Positions 18,792-28,221 are shown, numbered from the stretch's first letter. The stretch is 64,000 nt of DNA from Tunturiibacter empetritectus (GCF_014201375.1 NZ_JACHDZ010000006.1:62001-126000), one strand, 5' to 3'. Program-made: numbers and translations. The notes: a model not told the origin generated them from the sequence alone.

Positions 18792-18976
18792 CTGCTGTAG
18801 AGTATGCATCGCAGAAGGATTTCTATCGTGTCACGAAGATCGACTCGCCAATCAACAAGTAGCAAAACGGTGCGCCGATTCTTCCATACGCAACTTCTAC
18901 AGAGCGCGCTCCAACAACTTGCTTTACACTCGGCAACAGCTATCGCAGATTTTATAATCGTAAGGGGTCGCGTCGT

Positions 18977-20137
18977 TTGCTCACTCAAAACCACTACACG
19001 AAGCGCATCACCCTCGCCGATATTGCACGCGTCAGCGGCTTCTCTATCTCCACCGTTTCCCTCGTGCTCAACGAAGCGCCGCTCTCCCGTTATGTTGCCG
19101 CCAGCACCAAAGAGCATATCCGCGCTGTCGCCAGCAAACTTGGCTACCGTCCAGACGCGGCTGCCCGCTCACTGCGCAGCCGCCGAAGCCACACCATCGG
19201 CATCATGGTCTCCGACATCTCCGATCCGTTCTGCACGCTCATCCTGCAAGGCATCGAGAAGGCGCTCCATCCGACGACCTACCTGCCAATCATCATGATC
19301 GCCCACAACCAGCGCAAGCAGTTTGGGCGCCATCTTGAGATGTTAATGGAGCGCCGGGTCGAGGGGCTGATCCTTGTCGCCAACTGGCTCTTCGGCGAAT
19401 TCGACCAGCTCGCCGACTTTCGGAAGAGCCAAATCCCCATGGTAGGTGTGGGCCGCGACCTCACCGCAAGCCGTGTCCGCTCCCTACAGGTAGACAACGA
19501 GGCTGGAGGATACGCCGCTGCGCAGCATCTTTATGATCTTGGCCATCGTAAGATCGCTGTTCTCATTGGCCCTTCCGAACTAGCCGACAGTGATCGCCGC
19601 TGGAACGGAATCCTGCGCTTCGCGGCTGAAGTCGGGCTACCGATCGCGCCTGAACTCGTCGGACGACTTTCGGCAGCCGACGATCCAACCTCCGAGTTCG
19701 AGGAAGGTTATCGTCTCATCTCGGCGATGATTGAACAGGGATTCGAGTTCACTGCCGTCATCGCCTTCGACGATCTCACGGGCCTGGGCGCAATTCGTGC
19801 GCTGCGCCAGGCGGGACGGTACATACCCGAGGACTGTTCCGTCATCGGGTTCGACGATATTCCCCACGCCGCCGTGAATACACCTGGCCTCACCACGATC
19901 CGCCAACCGATGGAGCAAATGGGAAGCATGGCCGCCAAGTGGGTGCTCGACTCGCTCGCTGATACAAAGCCGTCCCATACCGCGGTGGGGCCTTCTTCCC
20001 TCTCCGGCACTCTCCACTTGTTGCCTCCAGAGCTGGTCATCCGCCAATCGACGGCGAGACGCCCTGTGGATATGCGGGCTGCTCCAGTTCCGCGCTTGTC
20101 TGTTGCGGCTCAAGGGCGTACACGAAGAAAAAAGTGA
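18977..20137 (+). CDS. LacI-family transcriptional regulator
   Basis: A 386-residue repressor. Residues 9-65 contain the LacI helix-turn-helix and hinge: ITLADIARVSGFSISTVSLV, then IRAVASKLGYRPDAAARSL. Residues 70-350 form a periplasmic-binding-protein-like ligand domain (GIMVSDISDPFCTLILQGIE, then VIGFDDIPHAAVNTPGLTTI and RQPMEQMGSMAA). A TTG start is likely, with GGGG a short way upstream. The adjacent genes are a TonB-type receptor, a TPR protein and the GH2-permease-kinase operon, and the two matching 21-bp sites at their promoters are its likely targets. The effector is probably a sugar released by the GH2 enzyme or its phosphate. The Arg/Lys-rich C-terminal tail is unusual but short. 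Confidence 0.93.
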   Translation: MLTQNHYTKRITLADIARVSGFSISTVSLVLNEAPLSRYVAASTKEHIRAVASKLGYRPDAAARSLRSRRSHTIGIMVSDISDPFCTLILQGIEKALHPTTYLPIIMIAHNQRKQFGRHLEMLMERRVEGLILVANWLFGEFDQLADFRKSQIPMVGVGRDLTASRVRSLQVDNEAGGYAAAQHLYDLGHRKIAVLIGPSELADSDRRWNGILRFAAEVGLPIAPELVGRLSAADDPTSEFEEGYRLISAMIEQGFEFTAVIAFDDLTGLGAIRALRQAGRYIPEDCSVIGFDDIPHAAVNTPGLTTIRQPMEQMGSMAAKWVLDSLADTKPSHTAVGPSSLSGTLHLLPPELVIRQSTARRPVDMRAAPVPRLSVAAQGRTRRKK

Positions 20138-20183
20138 TAACGCAGCTTTCTGTTTCGACGTCTGGTCGAGATAATTTATCTGA

Positions 20184-20212
20184 TTGCAATTTATATTCAA
20201 ACGTTCTAATAT
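20184..20212 (+). promoter_or_regulatory. Sigma-70 promoter of the GH2-permease-kinase operon
   Basis: TTGCAA (20184-20189) and TAATAT (20207-20212) are 17 bp apart. The LacI-type element overlaps the spacer and the -10 box. Confidence 0.6.
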
Positions 20213-20213
20213 T
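20193..20213 (+). promoter_or_regulatory. Probable LacI operator 2 (GH2 operon)
   Basis: ATATTCAAACGTTCTAATATT matches the receptor-promoter element at 17433-17453 in 19 of 21 positions. Its core TTnnAACGTTnnAA is a dyad with a central CG. Confidence 0.7.
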
Positions 20214-20347
20214 CGTTCGTCGTCCATATCAATAGCTGAAAATGCGACTTCCCCAGTCGTCCATTTGCATTCGATATCTTGCTCGTACCTCGCCGAATTG
20301 AATCGCAAATGCAGACACAGGAAAGATCTCTGGAGGTACTGAAGAGC

Positions 20348-23089
20348 ATGACTCTGCGAACGCGCACAACGAACTGCCTTATCCATCGGAGCCGTCTAAT
20401 CATTCTGGGTGTCTGGCTTGCCGCATCCCATGGGCCAGCACGCGCCGCGGCAAGCAATCCGCTCTCTGAGGTCCTGCTCAAATCGGGTTGGGCGGTTCAG
20501 TCAGATTGCAAGGTCCACGGCGTGGGTGCAGAGCTCTCCATGCCGAATGCGCGAACCGAGGGTTGGTATCCCGCAAGCGTTCCTGCAACGGTGCTCGCCG
20601 TACAGGTTGCGGCAGGCGAATTCAGAGATCCTTTTGTAGGTACAAATCTGCGTTCGATTCCGGGAACGTCTTACCCTCTGGGAGAAAACTTCTCGAACCT
20701 TGACATGCCAGCAGACAGCCCCTACCGCTGTGGCTGGTGGTATCGCAAGACTTTCCACGTTGCTGCCACCGAACGAGGAAAGACGATCTGGCTGCACTTC
20801 GGCGGCATCAACTACCGTGCCGACATCTGGCTGAACGGCCGGAAGATCGCAGACTCCGATCAGGTGCAAGGGGCCTATCGTACGTACGAGTTCGACGTCA
20901 CCAAAGCCATAAAGCCAGGTGAAGAAAATGTGCTGGCCGTGGAGACATTTGCACCCACTCCGACCGATCTGGGCATCAACTGGGTCGACTGGAATCCGTG
21001 CCCTCCCGATAAAGACATGGGTCTCTGGGGGGCCCTCTCTCTGAGGACAAGCGGTCCTGTTGCGGTACGTTCCCCAATGGCAACGACCCACTTCAAGGAT
21101 GCCTCCTTGCAGACGGCGGAGCTTACCGTCCGCGCCGAAGTTAACAACGCGACGGACCATCCGGTTGAAGGTCGTCTCGAAGGAACGGTCGCTGGCATAC
21201 CCATCTCGCAGCCCGTGCGTCTGGCTGCGGGAGAAGAGAGGACGATCTCGTTTGCCCCTAGCGACTTTCCACAACTACGAATCGAACACCCTCAGGTATG
21301 GTGGCCCGTCGACCAGGGGGCGCATCCGCTCCAGACCCTGACCCTCCGCTTCGTTCTGAATGGCTCGGTTTCCGATGAGCAGACTAGCCGCTTCGGCATC
21401 CGCGAGGTTAACTCCGAGCTGACTGCAAAGGGGTACCGCTTGTTTCGCGTCAACCAGCGGCCCATTCTCATTCGTGGTGCAGGCTGGTCGCAGGATATGT
21501 TGCTGCGTCAACAGCCCGAGCGTCTGGCCGAAGAGTTTCGCATGGTGCATGACATGCACCTGAATACGATCCGACTGGAAGGCAAGATGGAGACCGACGA
21601 GTTCTTTCACCTGGCCGATGAGCAAGGTTTTCTGGTGATCGCGGGCTGGTGTTGCTGCGATCATTGGGAGCACTGGGACAAGTGGACCCCCGATACCTTG
21701 AACGTCGCTACGGCTTCGCTGACGTCTCAGATCCTGCGCATCCGCAGCCATCCCAGCTTGATTGCGTGGTTCAACGGAAGCGACAATCCCCCGCCCGCGA
21801 ACGTCGAGACAGCCTACCTGAAAGTTCTCGAGCAGACGAATTGGCCAAATGCCATCGTGTCGTCGGCCAGCGCAGCACCAACTACCGTGAGCGGACCGAG
21901 TGGCGTCAAGATGACTGGCCCGTACGATTTTGTCGCGCCTTCCTACTGGCTCGTCGATACCAAGTATGGCGGGGCCTATGGGTTCAACACCGAGACCAGC
22001 CCCGGACCGGCAATTCCCTCCCTGCAGAGTCTGAAGAAGATGTTGCCGCCTGATCATCAGTGGCCGCAGGACGCAGTGTGGGGGTATCACGCGGGCGGCG
22101 AAGGCTTCCAGGATATTCACGTCTTCAACGACGCCATGTCCGCAACTTATGGCGAAGCAAAGACTGCCGCGCGCTATAACCAGGTTGCCCAGTCGATGGC
22201 CTTCGATGGCGAGCGCGCCATGTTCGAGGCCTATGGCCGCAACAAGTACAACGCAACCGGCGTTATTCAATGGATGCTCAACAATGCATGGCCTTCAAGC
22301 ATCTGGCATCTCTATGACTACTACCTCGATGCTGCGGGGGGATACTACGGGACGAAGAAGGCATGCGAGTTTTTGCATGTGCAGTACTCCTATGATGATC
22401 ACAGCGTCTATGTCGTCAACAGCATTTATAAGGCTGCGCCAGGTCTAACCGCGGTTGCTCATGTGTATGACATCAACTTGAAGGAGCTATTCAACAAATC
22501 CACCCCTCTGGATGTCGGCCCCGATAGCTCGACCAAAGCATTCGACATCCCGCAGGAGGTCTTCCAGACTTCCTCCACCGTGTACTTTGTTCAACTCGAG
22601 TTGAAGAACGCGAAGGATATGGTTGAGAGCAGAAACTTCTACTGGGTGCCGGCTAAGTTGACGGAGTTCGACTGGGCAAAGACTACCTACACGCACACCC
22701 CGGCGAAGATATCGGAAGACATGACAGCTCTGCAGAGCCTGGCTCCTTCGCGCATCATAGCGACCGCTCGAAGCGCAGGGACGATGGTTCATCTGCACGT
22801 CTCGAATCCGTCGAAGGCGCTGGCCTTTCAAGTCGCGGCTGAGCTTGATGATGCTCAAGGGGCGAAGCTGCCACGTATTACCTGGAGCGATAACTACATC
22901 GAACTGATGCCCGGCGAAGAGCGTGACTTGACTGCACTGTTGCCGTCCGACATCCTCTCCCGTGTCGAGTCAGGATTGAAGGTGAAGATAGAAGGGTGGA
23001 ATGTGGAGCCGGTAACCATCAGCTCTAAGGTTACTCCCGAGAAGTCCGGATCGCCTTTGTTGGTCACAAAGGCGACGCAAGATCAATAA
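20348..23089 (+). CDS. GH2 exo-beta-D-glucosaminidase-like enzyme
   Basis: The ATG at 20348 was preferred: GGAGG precedes it and a signal peptide follows (LIILGVWLAASHGPARA). The 913-residue product is a multidomain GH2 enzyme: jelly-roll domain (YRCGWWYRKTFHV, INYRADIWLNGRKIAD), Ig-like domain, TIM barrel and C-terminal sandwich. Instead of the usual GH2 Asn-Glu pair it has Ser-Asp in FNGSDNPPP (Asp479) and a Glu in FNTETSPGPA (Glu549). This is the signature and near-identical numbering of exo-beta-D-glucosaminidase CsxA (Asp469, Glu541), which releases glucosamine from the non-reducing end of chitosan oligomers. WVDWNPCPPDKDMGLWG is also typical. It is exported, probably to the periplasm, and is followed after 12 bp by a permease gene and then a kinase gene. 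Mannosidase-like activity cannot be excluded. Confidence 0.85.
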   Translation: MTLRTRTTNCLIHRSRLIILGVWLAASHGPARAAASNPLSEVLLKSGWAVQSDCKVHGVGAELSMPNARTEGWYPASVPATVLAVQVAAGEFRDPFVGTNLRSIPGTSYPLGENFSNLDMPADSPYRCGWWYRKTFHVAATERGKTIWLHFGGINYRADIWLNGRKIADSDQVQGAYRTYEFDVTKAIKPGEENVLAVETFAPTPTDLGINWVDWNPCPPDKDMGLWGALSLRTSGPVAVRSPMATTHFKDASLQTAELTVRAEVNNATDHPVEGRLEGTVAGIPISQPVRLAAGEERTISFAPSDFPQLRIEHPQVWWPVDQGAHPLQTLTLRFVLNGSVSDEQTSRFGIREVNSELTAKGYRLFRVNQRPILIRGAGWSQDMLLRQQPERLAEEFRMVHDMHLNTIRLEGKMETDEFFHLADEQGFLVIAGWCCCDHWEHWDKWTPDTLNVATASLTSQILRIRSHPSLIAWFNGSDNPPPANVETAYLKVLEQTNWPNAIVSSASAAPTTVSGPSGVKMTGPYDFVAPSYWLVDTKYGGAYGFNTETSPGPAIPSLQSLKKMLPPDHQWPQDAVWGYHAGGEGFQDIHVFNDAMSATYGEAKTAARYNQVAQSMAFDGERAMFEAYGRNKYNATGVIQWMLNNAWPSSIWHLYDYYLDAAGGYYGTKKACEFLHVQYSYDDHSVYVVNSIYKAAPGLTAVAHVYDINLKELFNKSTPLDVGPDSSTKAFDIPQEVFQTSSTVYFVQLELKNAKDMVESRNFYWVPAKLTEFDWAKTTYTHTPAKISEDMTALQSLAPSRIIATARSAGTMVHLHVSNPSKALAFQVAAELDDAQGAKLPRITWSDNYIELMPGEERDLTALLPSDILSRVESGLKVKIEGWNVEPVTISSKVTPEKSGSPLLVTKATQDQ

Positions 23090-23101
23090 AGGGTAAAGAG
23101 C

Positions 23102-24460
23102 ATGATGCCAACGGAGCTGCACCATGATGGACAGACGGTCACCTTGAAGCGGAGTCTGCGCTATCGCGACCTCATCCTCTACGGCATCATCCTGATTCAA
23201 CCGACGGCGCCGATGCCGGTCTTTGGTGTCATCTATCAGGAGTCGCGCGGTCACGTTGTGATGGCAATTCTGTTCGCGCTGATTGCCATGCTGTTCACAG
23301 CGTACAGCTACGGCCGCATGGCGCGCGCCTATCCCAAGGGCGGTTCTGCGTTCACCTACGTAGGCGAAGAGTTGCATCCGGCTCTCGGCTATATGACCGG
23401 CTGGTGCATGGCCATGGACTACATCCTCAACCCATTGATCTGCACGATCTGGAGCAGTAAAGCCGCAATCAACTTCATCCCAGAAGTTCCTTACATCCTC
23501 TGGGTGCTTTTCTTCGCTGGACTTTTCACCATCCTCAACCTACGAGGCGTCGAAACCTCGGCGCGCATCAACTCTGCTGTTGCAGCGGGGTTAGGCGTTG
23601 TGATCATTCTCTTCGTGGTCGCTGCCGTGCGATACATCTTCCATCTGCATACGTCGTCAGTCGCGTTTTATACAAACCCTGTCTACGATAGAAGCACCTT
23701 CTCTGCTCACGCTGTCTTTCGTGGCACCTCGATCGCAGTGCTCACTTACATTGGCTTCGACGGCATCTCTACCCTGAGCGATGAGGCGCACGATCCAGGC
23801 CGGACTATTCCGCGCGCCATCATTCTCACCTGCCTCATCACCGGTGTTCTGGCCTCCATCGAGGTCTATCTGGCACAACTGGTGTGGCCACGCGGCGTCG
23901 CCTTCCCTGATCTTGACACCGCCTATGTAGCGATCGCGCAGCGCGCCGGAGGCCCTTTTCTATTCGCGTTGATGAACGGTGCGCTACTGATCGCTACCAT
24001 CGGTTCCGGCATGGCGTCACAATTAGGAGCGGCACGGCTCTTGTTCGCAATGGGGCAAGACGGAGCTTTGCCGCGCAGATTCTTCGGAGCGCTCAACCCG
24101 GTCCGTCGCATCCCGCAGAACAATGTCCTGCTGATCGGCGCGATCGTCTTGGTAGGCGCGCTCGCTATGAGCTACCAACTAGGGACCGAGCTGCTGAACT
24201 ACGGCGCTCTCCTGGCCTTCATGGGGGTGAACGTCGCATCTGCGGTACTAGCCTATCGCGCCTATCGTGCCGATGGTACGAACCCATTGTTCCCCATTGT
24301 GCTTTCTCTCTCCGGTTTCGTAGTGTGCTTCTTTTTGTGGCTTAATCTCGGCGCAACGGCGCGATGGGCAGGAACCGTCTGGGCTACGCTGGGTGTCGCT
24401 TTATGGCTACTTCGCAGACAGCAGATGACCGGAGGCACGCAGCTCCGCACGCGCTCATGA
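23102..24460 (+). CDS. APC-family permease
   Basis: The 452-residue integral membrane protein has about twelve hydrophobic helices and the amino acid-polyamine-organocation fold (ILIQPTAPMPVFGVIYQESR at the start, YPKGGSAFTYVGEELHPALG in the second helix, FDGISTLSDEAHDPGRTIPR in the loop region). The family normally imports amino acids or amines. Here it sits 12 bp after an exo-glucosaminidase-like gene and overlaps a sugar kinase gene by 4 bp, where a sugar importer would be expected. A positively charged amino sugar such as glucosamine is a reasonable substrate to test. GGGTAAAG serves as ribosome site. Confidence 0.88.
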   Translation: MMPTELHHDGQTVTLKRSLRYRDLILYGIILIQPTAPMPVFGVIYQESRGHVVMAILFALIAMLFTAYSYGRMARAYPKGGSAFTYVGEELHPALGYMTGWCMAMDYILNPLICTIWSSKAAINFIPEVPYILWVLFFAGLFTILNLRGVETSARINSAVAAGLGVVIILFVVAAVRYIFHLHTSSVAFYTNPVYDRSTFSAHAVFRGTSIAVLTYIGFDGISTLSDEAHDPGRTIPRAIILTCLITGVLASIEVYLAQLVWPRGVAFPDLDTAYVAIAQRAGGPFLFALMNGALLIATIGSGMASQLGAARLLFAMGQDGALPRRFFGALNPVRRIPQNNVLLIGAIVLVGALAMSYQLGTELLNYGALLAFMGVNVASAVLAYRAYRADGTNPLFPIVLSLSGFVVCFFLWLNLGATARWAGTVWATLGVALWLLRRQQMTGGTQLRTRS

Positions 24461-25464
24461 GCGATCGGATCTCAAAATCGGCAGGACGAAATAGCCTGGG
24501 AGGCAAGTTGGCACAGTTCGATATAACCTTGGCCGGCGAGATCACAATGGACTTGCTGATGTACGGTTTGCCTGAAGAGCTTTCCGTCGAGCGAGAGTTT
24601 CTAGCCACCAGCATGGCTCTGACATTAGGCGGTTCCTCCGCCATCACCGCACACAATCTCGCTATCCTGGGCAGTCGCATCGGCTTCATCCCACAGCTTG
24701 GTGCCGATCCCTTCACGGATCTTTGTCTGCAACCTCTTCTCCGTGCAGGCGTAGACCTGTCGCGTGCCGTCGCTCCGAAAGCAGAGATCGGCACCGGCCT
24801 GACCGTGCTGCTACAACATGAACACAGCCGCCGCGCCCTTACCTACTCGGGCACAATCTCCGGTCTCCGCTATGAGGATCTCGACCTCGCCTATCTTGCC
24901 TCTGGCAGACACTTTCACCTGTCCTCGTTCTTCCTCCAACGCGGACTACGCGACGATGTGCCAAAGCTTCTGGCCACAATGCGCCAGGCTGGCCTGACTA
25001 CCTCGCTCGATACCAATGACGATCCGGAGAACTCCTGGGAGGGTCCGATCGCAGAGACCCTCGCCCATCTCGATATCCTGATGCCCAACGAACGAGAGGC
25101 GTGCCGACTGGCAAATGAGTCCAATCTGGAAGACGCGATTGACAAGCTGTCCGAGATGATTCCTATGCTGGTCATTAAACGTGGAGCCGCAGGTGCATTG
25201 GTTAGCCATCGAGGACTACGTTATGAAGCCCCCGGGCATATCACAGGGGTCGTCGATGTCATAGGCGCCGGCGACAGTTTTAACGCCGGGTTTCTACACG
25301 CGTTCGTCCACGGCGCCGGGGTAAGGGACTGCCTAGCGCTGGGCAATGCGTGCGGGGCCTACTCCACAACAGCAATCGGAGGGACCCAGGCGTTTTCCGT
25401 GCCACATCGCATGCAACGATTTCTTGAAGGCCTCGGCGTTGCGACCGAGATCGTTTCACGATGA
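24457..25464 (+). CDS. PfkB-family sugar kinase
   Basis: A 335-residue ribokinase-fold kinase. The start was placed at the ATG that overlaps the permease stop as ATGA, indicating translational coupling; the longer upstream frame runs inside the permease. The first signature is seen in LGGSSAITAHNLAILGSRIG and the second in VDVIGAGDSFNAGFLHAF, whose Asp is the catalytic base and whose GAGD forms the anion hole. The substrate-binding region near LAGEITMDLLMYGL is not diagnostic. As the last gene of the GH2-permease-kinase operon it probably phosphorylates the imported monosaccharide. Glucosamine, or a derivative such as 2-keto-3-deoxygluconate after oxidation and deamination, are options. Confidence 0.9.
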   Translation: MSDRISKSAGRNSLGGKLAQFDITLAGEITMDLLMYGLPEELSVEREFLATSMALTLGGSSAITAHNLAILGSRIGFIPQLGADPFTDLCLQPLLRAGVDLSRAVAPKAEIGTGLTVLLQHEHSRRALTYSGTISGLRYEDLDLAYLASGRHFHLSSFFLQRGLRDDVPKLLATMRQAGLTTSLDTNDDPENSWEGPIAETLAHLDILMPNEREACRLANESNLEDAIDKLSEMIPMLVIKRGAAGALVSHRGLRYEAPGHITGVVDVIGAGDSFNAGFLHAFVHGAGVRDCLALGNACGAYSTTAIGGTQAFSVPHRMQRFLEGLGVATEIVSR

Positions 25465-25715
25465 AAGACGGACGATCGCAATAGCAGATGAATATTGAAG
25501 TGTCTTAGGCGACGGCCGGATGCACAAAATAGCGCCAGCTATTGTCGCGATTCTGCAAGCAATACAGTCTCCTTGTCTCGTCAGATGAGATCATTCTTTT
25601 CACCTCGCCTGACGCTTCCGTTACGCGCTCCATTCGCTGAAAATCAGGCTGCCGCTGCGCAAGTTGGACGACGGAAGAGGGTGAGTGTAATCTTTTGCCA
25701 GCAGAAGGAGATCCC

Positions 25716-26429
25716 ATGTTGCGTCGTGAATTCGTGCGCGCTGTCGTCTCGGTAGGACTTCTACCGAAGGCACTGCTTGCTCAGCAGACAGCGAATCCTG
25801 AACCGCCACCCCCCGCTCCCGTACCGTGGTCACTGGGGCTGAATCCCAAGACGCCACTGCCTGTCACTGAAACTGCCGAAGGGATTGCGGAGATTGAGGC
25901 GAACTTTTTTACTCCTGCTCAACTTGCGACATTTACACGGCTATGTGACTTCCTGCTGCCGCCGCTCGGCGATAAGCCGGGCGCGCTCCAGGCAGGGACA
26001 CCCCTGTTCCTCGACTTCCTGATCGGTAGCTCCCCCGAAGCCCGCAAGCAGGTATACAGCGGCGGCCTGAACTGGCTCGACGCAGAGGCAAAGACCAGGT
26101 ACAAGCTTCCTTTCGCGCAGTTGAACGCGACTCAGGCGGATGCTCTCATCAAGCCCTGGCTGCGTACCTGGATGACGGACCATCCACCGACTGAACTGCA
26201 CGCGGACTTCATCAACATCGCACACGAAGACATCCGGACTGCGACGATGAACTCGAAGGCCTGGGACGACGTCAGCGCGGCAGCCGGGCAAGACTGGGTG
26301 ACGGGTGGACTCTACTGGTCTCCTGTCGAGCCGGATATGGCCGGCCTAGGCGCAACTTCCACGCACCTGCCTCCACACGTGATGGCTGTCCCCAAAGCCG
26401 CACACACGATGCCTTCCTATCCGCGTTAG
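25716..26429 (+). CDS. Gluconate 2-dehydrogenase subunit 3 family protein
   Basis: A 237-residue protein beginning with a twin-arginine-like signal (MLRREFVRAVVSVGLLPKAL). The ATG at 25716 has AGAAGGAG six bases upstream, so the seven extra codons of the longer frame are not used. The body matches the small gamma-type subunit family (FFTPAQLATFTRLCDFLLPP, GTPLFLDFLIG, HEDIRTATMNSKAW). In known complexes this subunit carries the GMC flavoprotein through Tat export and links it to a cytochrome c. The GMC gene follows within a few bases; no cytochrome gene is present nearby. Confidence 0.87.
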   Translation: MLRREFVRAVVSVGLLPKALLAQQTANPEPPPPAPVPWSLGLNPKTPLPVTETAEGIAEIEANFFTPAQLATFTRLCDFLLPPLGDKPGALQAGTPLFLDFLIGSSPEARKQVYSGGLNWLDAEAKTRYKLPFAQLNATQADALIKPWLRTWMTDHPPTELHADFINIAHEDIRTATMNSKAWDDVSAAAGQDWVTGGLYWSPVEPDMAGLGATSTHLPPHVMAVPKAAHTMPSYPR

Positions 26430-26431
26430 TA

Positions 26432-28021
26432 GTGAGTAACTCAAAGACAATGACAGACACAACCTTCGATGTACTAATTATCGGGTCGGGGCACTCTGGC
26501 GGCATGGCGGCCAAGATCCTTACCGAAAAGGGCATCCGATGCCTGATGCTGAACGCGGGCCCGGTGGCCGACGTAGCCAGAGATGCACAGCGCAAGCCCG
26601 CGTACGATCTTCCGTATCGCGGCTTCAAACCACCGGGGCGGCTGGAGCATGTCTTCCAGGCGAACGAGTTCAACGCAAATGTCTGGGTGGACGAAGAGGA
26701 GGTTCCATACACATTCGATCCCGCGAATCCGTACAACTGGGTGCGGGTGCGGCTATTCGGCGGACGGTCGCTCTTCTGGTCGCGCCAGTCGTTCCGATTG
26801 AGCGACTACGAGTTCAAGGGCAAGTCGCATGATGGCTTTGGCGAAGATTGGCCTATCAGCCTCGCCGACCTGTCACCGTACTATTCGCGCGTGGAAGAGA
26901 TCTTCCAGGTGGCGGGTGCGCAGGATGGTCCGCCGCAGATGCCAAATGGCAACTTTATTCCTGTCGACGACACATGGTCAGGGTCGATGCAGAGATTTAT
27001 CAAGGCTTCGCAGGCGTACAACATGCCGGTCTGCAAGCAACGCAGGGCGCAAGGCCGCGATGGCCTGGCGAGCTCGGTGAATCTTCTGCTGCCGGATGCG
27101 GAGCGAACCGGCAAGCTGACCTCAATCGCCAATGCGGTAGTGAGGCAGATTACGGTCGATAAGAATACCGGCCAACCGAATGGGTGCTACTTTGTTGATC
27201 GACTCTCGCGCCGGGAGATGCATGTGAAGGCCCGCGTGATTGTGTTGGCCACGGGGACGCTTGAGAGCACGCGCCTGCTGTTGACCTCAAATCTCGGCAA
27301 CTCGAGCGGCGTTATGGGGCACTACCTGATGGACCAGATCTACGGACCAGGAGTGACCTGCTCGGTACCTGAAGCGCGCAATGGTAATGCAACGCAACAA
27401 CTGATGAGTGGCTCAGCAATCGTGCCGCGCTTCCGCAACATTACAACGAAGTATGACAAGTTCTTACGCGGCTACGCGTTGAATCTAACCAGCCACATGG
27501 GTGGGGTCGACCCGCGCAACTTCGCGGCGTATGGCGCGGAGCTGCAGCAGAAGCTGCACGAATACAACGGCAGTGCCTTCTATATCACCGTCATGGGAGA
27601 GGTGCTCGGACGTTATGAGAACCACGTCCGCATCGATAAGGAGAAGGTGGACGCGTGGGGTATTCCCGTGCTTCGTATCGAGACCAAGTACACCGACAAC
27701 GAGTTCAACATGGCGAAGGATGCGGTCGAAGTTAGCTGCTCGGTGGCAGATGCGGCTGGATTCGAAGTGCTCTCGAAGAATATCGTTCCCAACCCGCCGG
27801 GGTATAGTATCCATGAAGTCGGTACCTGTCGCATGGGCGACGATCCGAAGAAGAGCGTGCTGAACAAGTGGTGCCAGAGCCACGAGCATAAGAATCTATT
27901 CGTTGTCGATGGAGCGAGCTTTGTGAGTGCCGGTTGGCAGAACCCGACGATGACTATCCTGGCGCTCTCGATGCGCGCCTCAGAGTATCTCGCCGGCGAG
28001 ATGAACACGCGAAATATTTAG
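26432..28021 (+). CDS. GMC-family FAD-dependent sugar dehydrogenase
   Basis: The 529-residue flavoprotein follows the subunit-3 gene after 2 bp. The FAD-binding signature VLIIGSGHSGGMAAKILTEK lies at residues 14-33. The C-terminal GMC domain shows HEVGTCRMGDD with the active-site His and GWQNPTMTILALSMRASEYL with the Asn. It lacks its own signal peptide, as expected if exported in complex with the Tat-bearing small subunit. Relatives oxidise gluconate, sorbitol, fructose or, in glucoside 3-dehydrogenases, the C3 hydroxyl of sugars. The start may be the GTG at 26432 or an ATG six codons later; neither has a strong ribosome site. A perfect 20-bp hairpin ends the unit. Confidence 0.9.
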   Translation: MSNSKTMTDTTFDVLIIGSGHSGGMAAKILTEKGIRCLMLNAGPVADVARDAQRKPAYDLPYRGFKPPGRLEHVFQANEFNANVWVDEEEVPYTFDPANPYNWVRVRLFGGRSLFWSRQSFRLSDYEFKGKSHDGFGEDWPISLADLSPYYSRVEEIFQVAGAQDGPPQMPNGNFIPVDDTWSGSMQRFIKASQAYNMPVCKQRRAQGRDGLASSVNLLLPDAERTGKLTSIANAVVRQITVDKNTGQPNGCYFVDRLSRREMHVKARVIVLATGTLESTRLLLTSNLGNSSGVMGHYLMDQIYGPGVTCSVPEARNGNATQQLMSGSAIVPRFRNITTKYDKFLRGYALNLTSHMGGVDPRNFAAYGAELQQKLHEYNGSAFYITVMGEVLGRYENHVRIDKEKVDAWGIPVLRIETKYTDNEFNMAKDAVEVSCSVADAAGFEVLSKNIVPNPPGYSIHEVGTCRMGDDPKKSVLNKWCQSHEHKNLFVVDGASFVSAGWQNPTMTILALSMRASEYLAGEMNTRNI

Positions 28022-28170
28022 AAGGAGACACATCGCGCTTTTCGCGAATGCAGTCGCGGCGGTTTCCGTCGGACTTAACACGTTTCTGCCATCTTCGAAG
28101 TGAGCCTCTGGATCAACAGGTCAACACAAGCGCATCTGTGTGTGCTAATCCGACCTTCCATTCGCGGGCT

Positions 28171-28218
28171 GTAGAGGTTGAGGCCAGGATCAAAATAAAT
28201 CCTGGCCTCAACCTCTAC
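28171..28218. terminator. Bidirectional terminator, 20-bp perfect stem
   Basis: GTAGAGGTTGAGGCCAGGAT (28171-28190) is perfectly complementary to 28199-28218, with the 8-nt loop CAAAATAA. It lies between the convergent GMC gene and the minus-strand gene whose stop codon is 3 bp away. No strong T run follows. Confidence 0.75.
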
Positions 28219-28221
28219 GCC

